NCBI RefSeq assembly: GCF_002858805.1
Contig: NZ_PJZI01000023.1
Span: 1 to 64,000, forward strand
Direction: 5' to 3'
Length of the DNA stretch: 64,000 nucleotides
Origin: Chimaeribacter arupi
Lineage (GTDB): Bacteria > Pseudomonadota > Gammaproteobacteria > Enterobacterales > Enterobacteriaceae
Numbering within the stretch: position 1 is the stretch's first letter; each line of letters starts with the position of its first letter. The notes under the pieces are model-generated. The model did no database searches and was not told the DNA's origin. It worked only from the letters and a program-made list of their open reading frames with translations. Positions 36,098 through 46,589 of the stretch are shown here, piece after piece. The position numbers were made by a program, and so were the translations under genes.

Positions 36098-38437
36098 ATG
36101 AAGCAAATCAGGGCATTGGCCCAGTATTATGTGGATCTGATGGTGAAGCTGGGGTTAATCCGGTTCTCACTGTTGCTGGCCTCGGCGTTGGTGGTGCTGG
36201 CGATGATCGTCCAGATGGCCGTCACCATGCTGTTGCGCGGTCAGGTCGAGAGTATCGATGTGGTGCGCTCGATCTTCTTTGGCCTGCTGATCACCCCGTG
36301 GGCGGTTTACTTTCTGTCTGTGGTGGTCGAGCAACTGGAAGAGTCGCGGCAACGGCTTTCGCGGCTGGTGGACAAGCTGGAAGAGATGCGCCACCGCGAC
36401 CTGGAGCTGAACCACCAGTTGCAGGAGAACATCACCCAGCTTAACCAGGAGATCACTGACCGTATCCGGGCGGAAGAGGCGCGCCTTGCGGTGGTGGACA
36501 AGCTGAAGCTGGAGATGGCGCACCGTGAACAGGCCCAGATTGAACTGAGCCAGCAATCGGCACTGCTGCGCTCTTTCCTGGATGCCTCGCCCGATCTGGT
36601 CTATTACCGTAATGAAGACAAAGAATTCTCCGGCTGCAACCGGGCGATGGAGCTGCTGACCGGCCGCAGCGAGAAACAGCTGATCGGCCTGACGCCGTAT
36701 GATGTCTACACGCCTGACATCGCCGCCAAAGTGGTGGAGACCGACGAAAAAGTCTTCCGCCATAACGTCTCGCTGACTTACGAGCAGTGGCTGGTCTACC
36801 CGGACGGGCGCAAAGCCTGTTTCGAGCTGCGCAAAGTGCCGTTTTATGACCGTATCGGCAAACGCCACGGGCTGATGGGCTTTGGCCGCGATATTACCGA
36901 GCGTAAGCGCTACCAGGACGCGCTGGAGAACGCCAGCCGGGAGAAGACCACCTTTATCTCCACCATCAGCCACGAGCTGCGTACGCCGCTTAACGGCATT
37001 GTTGGCCTTAGCCGTATTCTGCTCGATACTGATCTGAATGATGAGCAACACAATTACCTGAAGACGATCCACGTCAGCGCCATCACCCTCGGCAACATTT
37101 TCAATGACATCATCGAAATGGACAAAATTGAACGCCGTAAAGTGCAGTTGGACAACCAGCCGGTCGATTTCACCGGCTTCCTGGCCGATCTGGAAAACCT
37201 GACCGGCCTGCTGGTGCAGCCGAAAGGGCTGAAGTTTGTGATGGAGCCACACCCGCCGCTGCCGGAAAAAATCCTCACCGACGGTACCCGGCTGCGCCAG
37301 ATCCTCTGGAACCTGATTGGCAACGCGGTGAAATTCACCCAGCAAGGGCAGATTGTGGTGCGTGTCTGGCATGAGCCGCATAACCGCCTGCGCTTTGAGG
37401 TGGAAGATTCCGGCATGGGTATCCCGCAGGATGAGCAGGACAAAATCTTCGCCATGTATTACCAGGTGAAAGATCAGCACGGCGGCAAGCCCGCCACCGG
37501 CACCGGCATTGGCCTGGCGGTATCACGGCGGCTGGCACAGAGCATGGGCGGCGACATCACCGTGCGCAGCCAGCCGGGGCACGGCTCTTGCTTCACCCTG
37601 ACCATCACCGCGCCGTCGCTGGAAGAAAAACCCGCCAGCCGCGAGGAGCCGGAAGCCTTGCCGCTGCCGGCGCTGCATGTGTTGCTGGTCGAAGATATCG
37701 AGCTGAACGTGGTGGTGGCCCGTTCAGTGCTGGAGAAGCTCGGCAACAGCGTGGAGGTGGCCATGAACGGCCATGATGCGCTGGCGATGTTTAATCCGGA
37801 TGAATTTGACCTGGTGCTGCTGGACATCCAGCTGCCGGACATGACCGGGCTGGATATTGCCCGCACCCTGCGTGAACAATATGTTGATCAGGTGCTGCCG
37901 CCGCTGGTGGCCCTGACGGCCAACGTGCTGAAAGACAAAAGCGAATACCTTGAGGCAGGCATGGATGACGTCCTGAGCAAACCGCTCTCCGTCCCGGCGC
38001 TGACTGCCATGATTAAACATTTCTGGGATCATCCCCCACGCCATTCCGGCAAAAAAATGGAGCCAAAAAGTATGCAAACCAACGAGTCACTTCTTGATGT
38101 CGCGATGCTGGAGCAGTACATGGAGTTGGTCGGGCCGCAGCTTATCCACCAGAGCCTGGAGATGTTTGAGCAGATGATGCCGGGCTACCTGGCGGTGCTG
38201 GATTCCAACATGACCGCGCGTGACGAGAAAGGGATTGCTGAAGAGGCGCATAAAATCAAAGGGGCGGCAGGGTCGGTGGGGCTGAAGCACCTTCAGCAAC
38301 TGGCACAGCAGATCCAGACGCCGTCACTGCCAGCCTGGTGGGACAACGTGCAGGATTGGGTCGATGAGCTGAAACAAGAGTGGCCGCAGGATGTGCAGGT
38401 ACTACGTGAATGGGTCGCGAAAGCGGAACAGGCGTAA
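36098..38437 (+). CDS. arcB: Aerobic respiration control sensor kinase ArcB
   Basis: A 779-residue tripartite hybrid kinase. Two membrane helices (about 22-78) lead to a coiled-coil linker, a PAS domain (about 155-270), a histidine kinase with His292 in ISHELRTPLNG, a receiver with Asp576 in LLLDIQLPDM, and a C-terminal HPt with His718 in EAHKIKGAAGS. It phosphorylates ArcA under low oxygen in response to the quinone pool. Domain layout and length match E. coli. Confidence 0.98.
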   Translation: MKQIRALAQYYVDLMVKLGLIRFSLLLASALVVLAMIVQMAVTMLLRGQVESIDVVRSIFFGLLITPWAVYFLSVVVEQLEESRQRLSRLVDKLEEMRHRDLELNHQLQENITQLNQEITDRIRAEEARLAVVDKLKLEMAHREQAQIELSQQSALLRSFLDASPDLVYYRNEDKEFSGCNRAMELLTGRSEKQLIGLTPYDVYTPDIAAKVVETDEKVFRHNVSLTYEQWLVYPDGRKACFELRKVPFYDRIGKRHGLMGFGRDITERKRYQDALENASREKTTFISTISHELRTPLNGIVGLSRILLDTDLNDEQHNYLKTIHVSAITLGNIFNDIIEMDKIERRKVQLDNQPVDFTGFLADLENLTGLLVQPKGLKFVMEPHPPLPEKILTDGTRLRQILWNLIGNAVKFTQQGQIVVRVWHEPHNRLRFEVEDSGMGIPQDEQDKIFAMYYQVKDQHGGKPATGTGIGLAVSRRLAQSMGGDITVRSQPGHGSCFTLTITAPSLEEKPASREEPEALPLPALHVLLVEDIELNVVVARSVLEKLGNSVEVAMNGHDALAMFNPDEFDLVLLDIQLPDMTGLDIARTLREQYVDQVLPPLVALTANVLKDKSEYLEAGMDDVLSKPLSVPALTAMIKHFWDHPPRHSGKKMEPKSMQTNESLLDVAMLEQYMELVGPQLIHQSLEMFEQMMPGYLAVLDSNMTARDEKGIAEEAHKIKGAAGSVGLKHLQQLAQQIQTPSLPAWWDNVQDWVDELKQEWPQDVQVLREWVAKAEQA

Positions 38438-38505
38438 CCGGAACGGGGCAGCGTAAGCAGGCCGGGGGCCGAAAAAACGCTGTGCCGCAGCATCAGAAAA
38501 AAGTG

Positions 38506-38543
38506 GGGGTCATAGAAAAAAATGACCCCAGCCTAAGCCGGGG
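38506..38543. other. Overlapping hairpins between arcB and the elbB-position gene
   Basis: GGGGTCAT and ATGACCCC (loop AGAAAAAA) form one hairpin. The second arm also pairs as ACCCC with a downstream GGGGT, so the two structures exclude each other. On the minus strand a T run follows the first hairpin, but no gene ends there. The rest of the 337-bp gap (38438-38774) is AT-rich towards its right end with no ORF I support. Confidence 0.45.
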
Positions 38544-38774
38544 TGCGCGAATACTGCGCCAACACCAGGGAAATCGGTCACCCACGAAGATTCTTATCAG
38601 AGGGTTTTCGGTATCGCAGGTTTTGGTAACTTTTCACAATAAAATTTTACTGTTTTTCAACAATAGCAAAAGACGCCGCGTTTGTTCAAGGAAACATTAA
38701 AATCTGTGATGTAGATTAGTCTTTATTCGTACAAAACTTCAAGCAGTTGTTTTAAGAAATTTCGGAGGCGGAAA

Positions 38775-39422
38775 ATGAAAAGGATTGGGGTTGTCATCTG
38801 TGGAGACGCTTTTTCAGATAAAAATGAGATCAATGAAACAGAATTAGTCATAAACACGCTGAAAAACCACGGCGCCACGGCGACTTTTTTCACTTTTTTA
38901 TCAGATCAAGCTATTGATAATAAAGCTAATAATCAAACGGCAGAAAAGGAGGGAAGCAAGGTAGCAGATCTCTTCACTGGACTGACCTCCTACCCCTTGT
39001 CAGACCTCTCAGAAAGAGAAAAATTTATGCCGGAGGCACTTCTTATTTTATCTGCAAACGGTGTACCGGTTTACTTTAAAACGAAAGAAAATAGTATCGA
39101 ACAGACGCCGTCGAGCCAGGCTTATATGGACTTCTTCACGGAAATATATAAGCAAGAGTTAACAATAGGTCTGGTGGGGAAATGTGCTGCCCTGGCGCCC
39201 TTGCTGGCGCAGGCTCCGGTCAGGGTCACATTAGGGAACGATCCCGATTGCGCGGAACTGATTGAGGAATTAGGCGGTGAAGCAGTGATTTGTCCTGCGG
39301 ACGACATCGTGATTGACGATGATCACCGCATAATGACCACACCGGGCTTTCTGGCAGGCGGTTCTGTTGCAGATATTTCACAAGGAATTGATAAGCTCAT
39401 AACACGTATTTTAGGTGCGTGA
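38775..39422 (+). CDS. Divergent ElbB-like (DJ-1/PfpI superfamily) protein
   Basis: A 215-residue protein in the conserved elbB position between arcB and mtgA, with a good site (GGAGGCGG) before the ATG. The last 70 residues align well with ElbB ([40 protein letters not shown]). The first 130 differ strongly. The family motif VPGGFGAAKNLS is replaced by [11 protein letters not shown], and the nucleophile-elbow cysteine of GFMCIAPAML becomes glycine in [11 protein letters not shown], with a cysteine two places later. The first 400 bases are much more AT-rich than the neighbours. It is probably a non-canonical or inactive homologue of glyoxalase ElbB; origin by transfer or rapid decay is inference. 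Confidence 0.75.
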   Translation: MKRIGVVICGDAFSDKNEINETELVINTLKNHGATATFFTFLSDQAIDNKANNQTAEKEGSKVADLFTGLTSYPLSDLSEREKFMPEALLILSANGVPVYFKTKENSIEQTPSSQAYMDFFTEIYKQELTIGLVGKCAALAPLLAQAPVRVTLGNDPDCAELIEELGGEAVICPADDIVIDDDHRIMTTPGFLAGGSVADISQGIDKLITRILGA

Positions 39423-39424
39423 TT

Positions 39425-40153
39425 ATGTGGCGCAAACAGCATCCCTGGGGTGCACGCTTTTGGCTACGCGGCCTTAAATGGCTGGCAGGCGGGATAATTA
39501 CGCTCTGGGCAGGCCTGATCCTGATCTTTTCCGTGATGCCGGTCCCGTTTTCTGCCGTGATGCTGGAACGCCAGCTGAGCGCCTGGTTTACGGGTAACGT
39601 TAGCTACGTTGCCCATTCCGACTGGGTGCCGATGGAGGAAATCTCCCCGGCGATGGCGCTGGCGGTGATGGCGGCAGAGGACCAGCGCTTCCCGGAACAC
39701 TGGGGGTTTGATGTCGCCGCGATCCAGTCAGCGCTGTCACATAATGAGCGCCGGGGCAGTTCGCTGCGCGGGGCATCGACGCTGACCCAGCAAACCGCGA
39801 AAAACCTGCTGCTGTGGGATGGGCGAAGCTGGGTGCGTAAAGGGCTGGAGGCCGGGCTGACCGCCGGGATTGAGCTGGTCTGGACAAAGCGGCGCATCCT
39901 GACGGTTTACCTTAACATCGTGGAGCTGGGCGACGGGGTATTTGGGGTGGAACAGGCCGCACGCACCTATTTCCATAAACCTGCCAGCCGCCTGACTGCC
40001 TCTGAAGCCGCATTACTGGCCGCCGTGCTGCCCAACCCGCACCGCTATAAGGTCACGGCCCCCTCAGCCTATGTACGGGGCCGCCAGCAGTGGATTTTAC
40101 GCCAGATGCGGCAACTGGGTGGGGAAGGGTTCCTGCGGGCACACCAGTTATAG
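39425..40153 (+). CDS. mtgA: Monofunctional biosynthetic peptidoglycan transglycosylase MtgA
   Basis: A 242-residue GT51 glycosyltransferase with one N-terminal membrane helix ([21 protein letters not shown]). The catalytic segment is [16 protein letters not shown] near residue 82, and [13 protein letters not shown] and [16 protein letters not shown] are the other conserved motifs. It polymerises lipid II. I use the ATG at 39425; a GTG at 39419 overlaps the previous stop and would add two residues. Confidence 0.96.
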   Translation: MWRKQHPWGARFWLRGLKWLAGGIITLWAGLILIFSVMPVPFSAVMLERQLSAWFTGNVSYVAHSDWVPMEEISPAMALAVMAAEDQRFPEHWGFDVAAIQSALSHNERRGSSLRGASTLTQQTAKNLLLWDGRSWVRKGLEAGLTAGIELVWTKRRILTVYLNIVELGDGVFGVEQAARTYFHKPASRLTASEAALLAAVLPNPHRYKVTAPSAYVRGRQQWILRQMRQLGGEGFLRAHQL

Positions 40154-40234
40154 TGCGGGCACAGGGAAAAGCAGCCGGGCGATACGCGCCCGCTGTTTTC
40201 CACGGAAATCCGCTTCTTTAATGCGGTGAGCCCG

Positions 40235-40342
40235 GCCACTGAGCGTACTCCTGCCACTCAGGCAAGGCCTGCCATTAAGGTAAGCCTGACCATTCAGGCA
40301 AGCTCCGCTATTAAGGCAACCCTGCGGCATTAAAACCCGCCC
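40235..40342. repeat. 18-bp tandem repeat, about six degenerate copies
   Basis: Units start at 40235, 40253, 40271, 40289, 40307 and 40325. The consensus is GCCATTAAGGCAAGCCTG; the central four are most alike and the outer two are degenerate. Eighteen bases equal six codons. An unbroken minus-strand frame through it would give hexapeptide repeats such as CLNGQA, YLNGRP and CLSGRS, but that frame has no clear start or homologue. The repeat lies between the converging mtgA and dolP genes; the rest of the 359-bp gap (40154-40512) holds only the dolP-side terminator. Confidence 0.75.
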
Positions 40343-40465
40343 GGTGACCGGCATCCGCGCTGCCGGCCACCTTCCCCCGGCCGGTGCCTTGATGCTGCCG
40401 GCCATATCCGCTCTCTCAGGGACGGATGCCCCAACGCGGCCTCTGTGGTTACCCCCAAAAAATGC

Positions 40466-40498
40466 ATAAAAAAACGGGTGCCGTGATGGCACCCGTCA
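40466..40498 (-). terminator. Terminator after dolP
   Basis: On the minus strand an ACGGGTGCC/GGCACCCGT stem with a 5-base loop is followed by a T run, 15 bases beyond the dolP stop. Confidence 0.9.
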
Positions 40499-40512
40499 GC
40501 AGTCACGCGCGG

Positions 40513-41088
40513 TTATTTCAGGTCGGTAAAGGCGGTGGTGACATGTTTCACCCCGCTGACCTGGCTGGCAATCTGCGCGGCGGACTGGCCTTCCTTTGGC
40601 GTTACCAGCCCCAGCAGGAACACTTCGCCATTCTCGGTAGTTACTTTGACGTTTGAGGATTTCACCGTGTCGCTGGTCAGCAATTGCGAACGGACTTTGG
40701 TGGTGATCCAGGTGTCTGACGAGGCGGTGCCCAGGCTTACCGGGGTGCCCTGACGAATTTCGTTATAGACTTCGCGTGCGCCGTCTACACCCATCGCGAT
40801 TTGCTTGGCGCGGGTCGCGAGGTCAGTGGTCGGGGCCTGGCCGGTCAGCAGCACTTTGCCCTGATACGCCGTGACCACCACGCGCGCCTCTTTCTTAAGT
40901 TGCTGGTCTTTGCTCAGGGCGTTGCTGACACGCGCTTCCAGCGTTTCATCATCAACCTGGGTGCCCACAGTGCGGGGGTCCGTCGCGGTTTTGGTGGCTA
41001 CGGCCGCGCTGCCAACCACCACAGCGCCGACGCAACCCTGCAACAGCAGGGCGCTGCACAACACAGCCAGTGTTAATCGAACCTTCAT
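40513..41088 (-). CDS. dolP: Division/outer membrane stress-associated lipoprotein DolP
   Basis: A 191-residue lipoprotein with the lipobox LLLQGC at Cys19 and two BON domains (about 45-115 and 120-190; DTWITTKVRSQLLTSDTVKSSNVKVTTENGEVFLLG). DolP (YraP) helps outer-membrane integrity and BAM function and localises to division sites. It lies 9 bases after diaA. Confidence 0.96.
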   Translation of the reverse strand: MKVRLTLAVLCSALLLQGCVGAVVVGSAAVATKTATDPRTVGTQVDDETLEARVSNALSKDQQLKKEARVVVTAYQGKVLLTGQAPTTDLATRAKQIAMGVDGAREVYNEIRQGTPVSLGTASSDTWITTKVRSQLLTSDTVKSSNVKVTTENGEVFLLGLVTPKEGQSAAQIASQVSGVKHVTTAFTDLK

Positions 41089-41097
41089 TGGTGCTCC

Positions 41098-41688
41098 TTA
41101 ATCATCCTGGTGAGGAAACAGGGTGTTATCTATCAGATCACACAGGCAATTCACGGTGAGCATATGCATCTCCTGAATGCGTGCGCTGCGGTGGGAGGGA
41201 ATACGGATCTCGACATCCTGTTGGCCGAGTAATCCCGCCAGTTCGCCGCCATCGTACCCGGTGAGCGCGACAATCGTCATGTCACGGGTGACCGCTGCTT
41301 CAACCGCTTTCACAATATCACGGCTGTTGCCGCGGGTCGAAATAGCCAGCAGCACGTCCCCGGCGTGGCCCAGGGCGCGGACCTGTTTGGCATAGACCTC
41401 ATCATGCAGCCGGTCGTTGGTGATGGCGGTTAACACAATGTTGTCCGCACTGAGGGCAATGGCGGGCAGGCTGGGGCGCTCAGTCTCAAAACGGTTGATC
41501 ATGCTGGCGGCAAAGTGCTGGGCATTGGCGGCAGAGGTGCCGTTGCCGCAGCAGAGGATTTTGTTACCGTTCAGCAGGGATTGCACCAGCGTCAGAGCCG
41601 CACGGGAGATGGCATCGGGCAGGGCTTCCGCCGCTGCGATCTGGGTTTGGATGCTTTCGGTAAAGCAGGCTTTGATTCTTTCCAGCAC
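41098..41688 (-). CDS. diaA: DnaA initiator-associating protein DiaA
   Basis: A 196-residue SIS-domain protein related to phosphoheptose isomerase GmhA ([46 protein letters not shown]). DiaA binds DnaA as a tetramer and promotes replication initiation. It is between yraN and dolP, the conserved order. Confidence 0.96.
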   Translation of the reverse strand: MLERIKACFTESIQTQIAAAEALPDAISRAALTLVQSLLNGNKILCCGNGTSAANAQHFAASMINRFETERPSLPAIALSADNIVLTAITNDRLHDEVYAKQVRALGHAGDVLLAISTRGNSRDIVKAVEAAVTRDMTIVALTGYDGGELAGLLGQQDVEIRIPSHRSARIQEMHMLTVNCLCDLIDNTLFPHQDD

Positions 41689-41739
41689 GTGAGTTAATCC
41701 AGTCAGTAAAAGGGCCGGGCGGGAGCACCGGTTAACATA

Positions 41740-42108
41740 TCATTCCGCATTGAAGGCATTGGGCAACCATTCCAGGCATTCGCCGGTGATGGCCAGCACA
41801 TCAAAACGGCAAGGTGAGGTGTCAAAACTGGCCTGCCGCCGGGCCAGCCAGACGCTGGCCGCATACAACAGGCGCTGACGCTTCTGCCGGGTGATGCTGG
41901 CAGCCGCACCGCCGAACGCGGCGCTGCGCCGGTAGCGTACCTCCACAAATACCCAGGTATCCCGGTCACGCATGATGAGGTCCAGCTCACCGCCGCGTAC
42001 CCTGACATTGGCAGCCTCAAACCGCAGGCCGGCCCGTTCCAGATAGCGGCGTGCCTGTTGCTCATAGGCGATGCCGGTGTCGCGTGTCCCTGGGGGGGAG
42101 GTCAGCAT
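41740..42108 (-). CDS. yraN: UPF0102 family protein YraN
   Basis: A 122-residue endonuclease-fold protein ([49 protein letters not shown]). The E, D and ExK-like residues are typical of the UPF0102 restriction-like fold. The cellular role is not established. It lies between lpoA and diaA. Confidence 0.94.
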   Translation of the reverse strand: MLTSPPGTRDTGIAYEQQARRYLERAGLRFEAANVRVRGGELDLIMRDRDTWVFVEVRYRRSAAFGGAAASITRQKRQRLLYAASVWLARRQASFDTSPCRFDVLAITGECLEWLPNAFNAE

Positions 42109-42172
42109 GGCGTCTGTCCTGTCTTCATGCTGAGGGGAAAAGCAGCGGTTGTCTACTTCCCCTCTTCACCCG

Positions 42173-42193
42173 GCCGGGGCAACGCGCCCCGGC
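42173..42193. other. GC hairpin between lpoA and yraN
   Basis: Eight-base arms GCCGGGGC and GCCCCGGC enclose AACGC, 9 bases beyond the lpoA stop. There is no T run, so it could slow or partly stop transcription or protect the mRNA end rather than act as a full terminator. Confidence 0.45.
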
Positions 42194-42201
42194 GCGGGCC
42201 A

Positions 42202-44238
42202 TCAGTTGGCGGCGACCAGCGCGCCGCCGCGGTATTGCAGCCACGGCAACTGGCGGTGGATCACACAGTCACTGTTGGCGCTCAGGCCACCGGTGGTGCC
42301 GGGCAACTGGAAGCCGGGGATCTGGCGGAGTTCAGCGAAATGATTCGCCAGCGTCCAGGCATCCATTCCCATTGCATAGAGCCGTACCAGCGAGTAGTCA
42401 TTGCGGAATTGCGCGCTGGCCTGCTGCATCAGCTGCGGGTTGGCCCCGGCCAGCAGTGGGATGTCGCTGAACTGCAACCCTTCCATCTCCAGCCGGTAAT
42501 CCGGGCCGGCCCCGGCCTGATAGCTGCGGGAGCTGGCGTAGAGCGCGGTTTTGCTGCGGGAGCTGGTGGACATGTCGATCATCGGCTTGATCAGCGTCAT
42601 CTCATCCTGCGTGGCGATGATGTAGACCGCATCCACATTGCCGGACGGCGCAGCAGAGGCGCTGATCTGCGCATCGGTCGGCGGTGCCGGAATGGTAATG
42701 CCGCCGATGGTCACGCCCTGCGGCTCCGCAGGCGCGGCGACCGGGGCCGGGTTAACCGGCGTGCCGGTCAGGCGGATGCCTGCGCCGCTGTTGATTGCCT
42801 GCTTGAGTTCGCCGGTGGAGCCAAAGCCCTGTTTCAGCACTGTCTGGCCGCCCTGTTTTTGCCACTCATCGGCAAAGGCGGTGGCAATCCGGTCGCCCAG
42901 GCTGCCGCGCGGGGCCAGCACCAGCGGCATCTGTTTGTGTTGCGCCCAGATATGGCGGGCTGCGTCGCGCGCCTCATCTTCCGGCGACAGCGCGAAATAG
43001 CAGAGGTTCGGCAGGTTAGTGACCTTCTCCGGCTGGTTCAGCGCCAGGATATTCAACGGCGTCTGGGTGGTGGCGAGCTGCTCAACGTGGCTTTTCAGCA
43101 GCGGGCCAACCACCAGCGTGGCGCCATCCTGTTGCGCCTGCGCCAGCAACGCGGGCAGCGGCTGGCTGTCGGTGTCATACACTTTGACCTGTGTATTACT
43201 GACGGCCGGGGCCGGGGCGACCGGAGCAGGGGCCGGTTCAGCCGGGGCGGCTGCGGTATCAGCGGGTGGTGCCGACGGGCTGACGGCCGCATCCGGGTCA
43301 GCCGGGGCCGCGTTCGGGTCAGCAGGTGCGGCGGCCGGGTCAGCCGGGGCAGGTGCAGCGGCCGGTGGGGTGGCCTGTACACCATTCTGCGCCGCCATAA
43401 AGCCCTGCTGGATGGCGTTGCCGAACACCTGCGCCTGGCCGCTCAGCGGCAGGAACAGGGCAACTTTCGCGGTGGAGGCCTGCTGGAAGTTGAGCACATT
43501 ATTCAGCTGGGTCGGCAAGGTTTTGGCGGCCGGGTTTTGCGGGTAGCGGGTCTGCCACTCCCGGATGCCGGATTTCAGGGCGTCCGGGTTTTGCATATTG
43601 TCCTGATAAACCCGCAACAGGTCGAGCCAGCCCTGCAACACATTCTCATCCGCATTGATCGCCAGCGTGCTGAGATCCTGCGGGGTCAGCTGGGTCAGCG
43701 CCATCCAGGTACGGTCGAGGTTGTCCTGATGCGGCTGGCCGCTCAGCGTTGGTTCCTGCGCAATGTACGCGCGGATCAACGGCAAACCGGGGCGCGCCTG
43801 GCTGGCAGCAATCAGCGCCTGATAGTAACGGGCGCGCTGGCTGGCAGAGAGCAGATCCGGGTGGAGGGCGTCCAGCGTGCCGGCGGCGGCCGGGGCGTTG
43901 CCCTGGGCCAGTTGCAGTTCGGCGGTCAGCAGTTGCTGTTCCTGCCGTTGGACATCACTGAGCGTCTGCGGTAGTTTGCCGAGCTGTTCGGCTGCCTGCG
44001 GCAGCTTCTTCTCATTCAGCAGGGCGCGAATGGCGAGTAATTGCCAGTCAGCCTTGTTATCATCGCCGCTTTGCTGCATCTGTTGCAGATAGTAATCAGA
44101 ACCGGCGGTTGCCGCGTCCTGGATGTTGACGGCCGGGGCCTGGGTTGACGGGCCTTGACAGCCGGCAGCAATCAGGGCGGCCAGCAGAACAGGCACAAAG
44201 CGCCCTTTACGGCGTCGAACGACATGTGAGGAAAGCAT
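42202..44238 (-). CDS. lpoA: Penicillin-binding protein activator LpoA
   Basis: A 678-residue outer-membrane lipoprotein with a lipobox at Cys27 (ALIAAGCQG). A TPR-like N-terminal domain (to about 270) is joined to a periplasmic-binding-like C-terminal domain ([23 protein letters not shown] onwards). Within the latter, about 60 residues are almost only Ala, Pro, Asp and Glu ([16 protein letters not shown]), encoded at about 43195-43383. LpoA activates PBP1a. I start at [12 protein letters not shown] (44238); it is divergent from rsmI. Confidence 0.96.
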   Translation of the reverse strand: MLSSHVVRRRKGRFVPVLLAALIAAGCQGPSTQAPAVNIQDAATAGSDYYLQQMQQSGDDNKADWQLLAIRALLNEKKLPQAAEQLGKLPQTLSDVQRQEQQLLTAELQLAQGNAPAAAGTLDALHPDLLSASQRARYYQALIAASQARPGLPLIRAYIAQEPTLSGQPHQDNLDRTWMALTQLTPQDLSTLAINADENVLQGWLDLLRVYQDNMQNPDALKSGIREWQTRYPQNPAAKTLPTQLNNVLNFQQASTAKVALFLPLSGQAQVFGNAIQQGFMAAQNGVQATPPAAAPAPADPAAAPADPNAAPADPDAAVSPSAPPADTAAAPAEPAPAPVAPAPAVSNTQVKVYDTDSQPLPALLAQAQQDGATLVVGPLLKSHVEQLATTQTPLNILALNQPEKVTNLPNLCYFALSPEDEARDAARHIWAQHKQMPLVLAPRGSLGDRIATAFADEWQKQGGQTVLKQGFGSTGELKQAINSGAGIRLTGTPVNPAPVAAPAEPQGVTIGGITIPAPPTDAQISASAAPSGNVDAVYIIATQDEMTLIKPMIDMSTSSRSKTALYASSRSYQAGAGPDYRLEMEGLQFSDIPLLAGANPQLMQQASAQFRNDYSLVRLYAMGMDAWTLANHFAELRQIPGFQLPGTTGGLSANSDCVIHRQLPWLQYRGGALVAAN

Positions 44239-44300
44239 ACTGTATCCAGTGATGTTTTTTTCAAGATGCTCAATATTAAATCGGCATTCCGGACGAAACA

Positions 44301-45185
44301 ATGAATCAACACGATCAGGCAGTGATTTCTGCATCAACGCTTTATGTAGTGCCGACCCCTATCGGCAATCTGGGTGACATCACCCAGCGGGCGCTGGCGG
44401 TTCTTCAGGGCGTGGATCTGGTTGCTGCTGAAGATACGCGCCATACCGGCCTGCTGTTACAACATTTTGCAATAAATGCGCGACTCTTCGCACTTCACGA
44501 CCACAATGAACAGCAGAAAGCGGAACTGCTGCTGGCGAAATTGCAGGAAGGGCAGAGCATTGCGCTGGTGTCTGATGCAGGCACACCGCTGATTAACGAT
44601 CCGGGCTACCACCTGGTGCGCCGCTGCCGTGAGGCCGGTATCCGTGTGGTGCCGTTGCCGGGGGCCTGCGCCGCCATCGCGGCGCTCTCTGCCGCCGGCC
44701 TGGCCTCAGACCGCTTCTGCTATGAAGGGTTCCTGCCTGCCAAAACCAAGGCGCGCAAGGATACGCTACAGGCGTTGATTGAGGAACCGCGCACCCTGAT
44801 CTTTTACGAGTCCACCCACCGGTTGATCGACAGCCTGAGCGATATGGTGACGGTGCTGGGGGCCGATCGGTACGTGGTGCTGGCGCGTGAGCTGACCAAA
44901 ACCTGGGAGTCTATCCACGGCGCGCCGGTGGGCGAGCTGCTGGCCTGGGTATTGGAAGATGAGAACCGCCGCAAAGGCGAGATGGTGCTGATTGTGGAAG
45001 GCCATAAGGCCACCGAAGAGGCGCTGCCTGCCGAGGCACTGCGTACGCTGGCGTTGTTGCAGGCGGAATTGCCGCTGAAAAAGGCGGCAGCGCTGGCGGC
45101 GGAGATCCACGGTGTGAAGAAGAATTCGCTCTATCGTTATGCCCTGGCGCAACAAGAGGGTGACATTCAGGACGAAACCGCCTAA
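44301..45185 (+). CDS. rsmI: 16S rRNA (cytidine(1402)-2'-O)-methyltransferase RsmI
   Basis: A 294-residue tetrapyrrole-methylase-fold enzyme ([50 protein letters not shown]). It methylates the ribose of C1402 in 16S rRNA. Its last codons contain the rnpB promoter. Confidence 0.98.
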   Translation: MNQHDQAVISASTLYVVPTPIGNLGDITQRALAVLQGVDLVAAEDTRHTGLLLQHFAINARLFALHDHNEQQKAELLLAKLQEGQSIALVSDAGTPLINDPGYHLVRRCREAGIRVVPLPGACAAIAALSAAGLASDRFCYEGFLPAKTKARKDTLQALIEEPRTLIFYESTHRLIDSLSDMVTVLGADRYVVLARELTKTWESIHGAPVGELLAWVLEDENRRKGEMVLIVEGHKATEEALPAEALRTLALLQAELPLKKAAALAAEIHGVKKNSLYRYALAQQEGDIQDETA

Positions 45186-45188
45186 TAT
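45160..45188 (+). promoter_or_regulatory. rnpB promoter inside the end of rsmI
   Basis: GTGACA, a 17-base spacer and TAATAT give a near-consensus sigma-70 promoter. The -10 begins with the rsmI stop codon TAA, and the RNase P RNA begins 8 bases after it. Confidence 0.75.
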
Positions 45189-45195
45189 GCGCGCC

Positions 45196-45572
<377 letters not shown>

Positions 45573-45582
45573 TCCATATAGA

Positions 45583-45616
45583 AAAGCCCGGATCAGGCAA
45601 CTGATCCGGGCTTTTT
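45583..45616 (+). terminator. Terminator after rnpB
   Basis: AAAGCCCGGATCAG and CTGATCCGGGCTTT arms with a 4-base loop are followed by Ts, ending the rnpB transcript. Confidence 0.92.
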
Positions 45617-45778
45617 GCTGTTTGCGTAAGCCTGCTCCCCGGCACAGCTCAGGTTGCCGGGCATCGTGCATCACGCTGTTTTTCTGGTTTATTCACGTTC
45701 TGGTTTATCAACGTACAGGTGCTGTGTGCAGGCAATGCCTGTCTTAACCTGCCGCAAGGGCGGCGGGAAATTGGGTAA

Positions 45779-46483
45779 TCAGGTCGGCAAATCAATCAGC
45801 AGGGCGCGCATCGCACTCTCGGCCACGATAGTCAGGCTCTGCTCTTTATAGATAAATGCCCCGTCGCCGCAGGCCAGCAATTGCTGTTCATCCCCGGCGG
45901 CGTTATGCGCCTGCACCCGGCCATGAATCGATTGCAGGTAGGCGCGCGGCCCGTGGATACTCAGGGTGTGGCGCTCACCCGCGTGCAGGTCAAGCTGGTG
46001 CACCCAGGCCTGCTGGCGCAGTTGCAGGCTGCCGTCCGCGCCGTCCGGCGAGGCGATCAGCTGGCAAGGGGCGCTGCGCAACGCCAGGTGTTGCAGGGCA
46101 TCGCTCACCCGCTCCGGGCAGGCGTCGAGCCAGAGCTGCATCCGCGTCAGCGGCTGGTCAGAACTGACGTTCTGTTCGGTGTAGGTCACATCCTGCCGGG
46201 TGGCCAGCAGCAGTGCCTCACCGGCCTGCGCACGCAGATGGTTGCCGAGGCTGTCGCGGTATTCCGCTTCGCCCTGCAATATCAGGTTCAGCACATCCAC
46301 CCTGGGGTAGCTGCGCGGTTGCAGGGCGGCACCGGGGGCCAGCACTTCCTGGTTCAGGACGCGCAGCGCGGCATAGCCCATGAGTTTGGGGTCAAAATAG
46401 TGGCCGAACGAGAAGGTGTAGCGGGCTTTAAGCCAGCCAAAGTCCGCTTTCCCGCACTGTGTGGCTGCTCTGCAAGTAATCAT
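45779..46483 (-). CDS. yhaK: Pirin family protein YhaK
   Basis: A 234-residue bicupin very similar to E. coli YhaK (CGKADFGWLKARYTFSFGHYFDP, VLNQEVLAPGAALQPRSYPRVD). YhaK has been described as responsive to reactive species, but its reaction is unknown. I start at the ATG at 46483; the in-frame extension to 46498 is not conserved. It is divergent from the regulator yhaJ, as in E. coli. Confidence 0.93.
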   Translation of the reverse strand: MITCRAATQCGKADFGWLKARYTFSFGHYFDPKLMGYAALRVLNQEVLAPGAALQPRSYPRVDVLNLILQGEAEYRDSLGNHLRAQAGEALLLATRQDVTYTEQNVSSDQPLTRMQLWLDACPERVSDALQHLALRSAPCQLIASPDGADGSLQLRQQAWVHQLDLHAGERHTLSIHGPRAYLQSIHGRVQAHNAAGDEQQLLACGDGAFIYKEQSLTIVAESAMRALLIDLPT

Positions 46484-46589
46484 GACTGAGGCTCTCATTA
46501 TTCAATAGGGAAATGGTAAGCGTCTGGACGCCGGATTGTTAGCCAGTTAATCTGGTTGGCATATTCAAAAATCCTGACAGAGAAGAATC

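Noticed and set aside
38410-38700. A + strand frame of 96 codons between arcB and the elbB-like gene.
   Set aside because: It starts within arcB, crosses the hairpins and has a composition unlike a protein.
40148-40492. Minus-strand frame of 114 codons with hexapeptide repeats across the 18-bp repeat.
   Set aside because: It has no homologue, an odd Arg/Gly-rich composition and no convincing ribosome site, so I list the DNA repeat but not a gene.
43195-43383. Repetitive GC-rich DNA that looks like a tandem repeat.
   Set aside because: It encodes the Ala/Pro-rich linker inside the lpoA reading frame; E. coli LpoA also has a low-complexity linker there.
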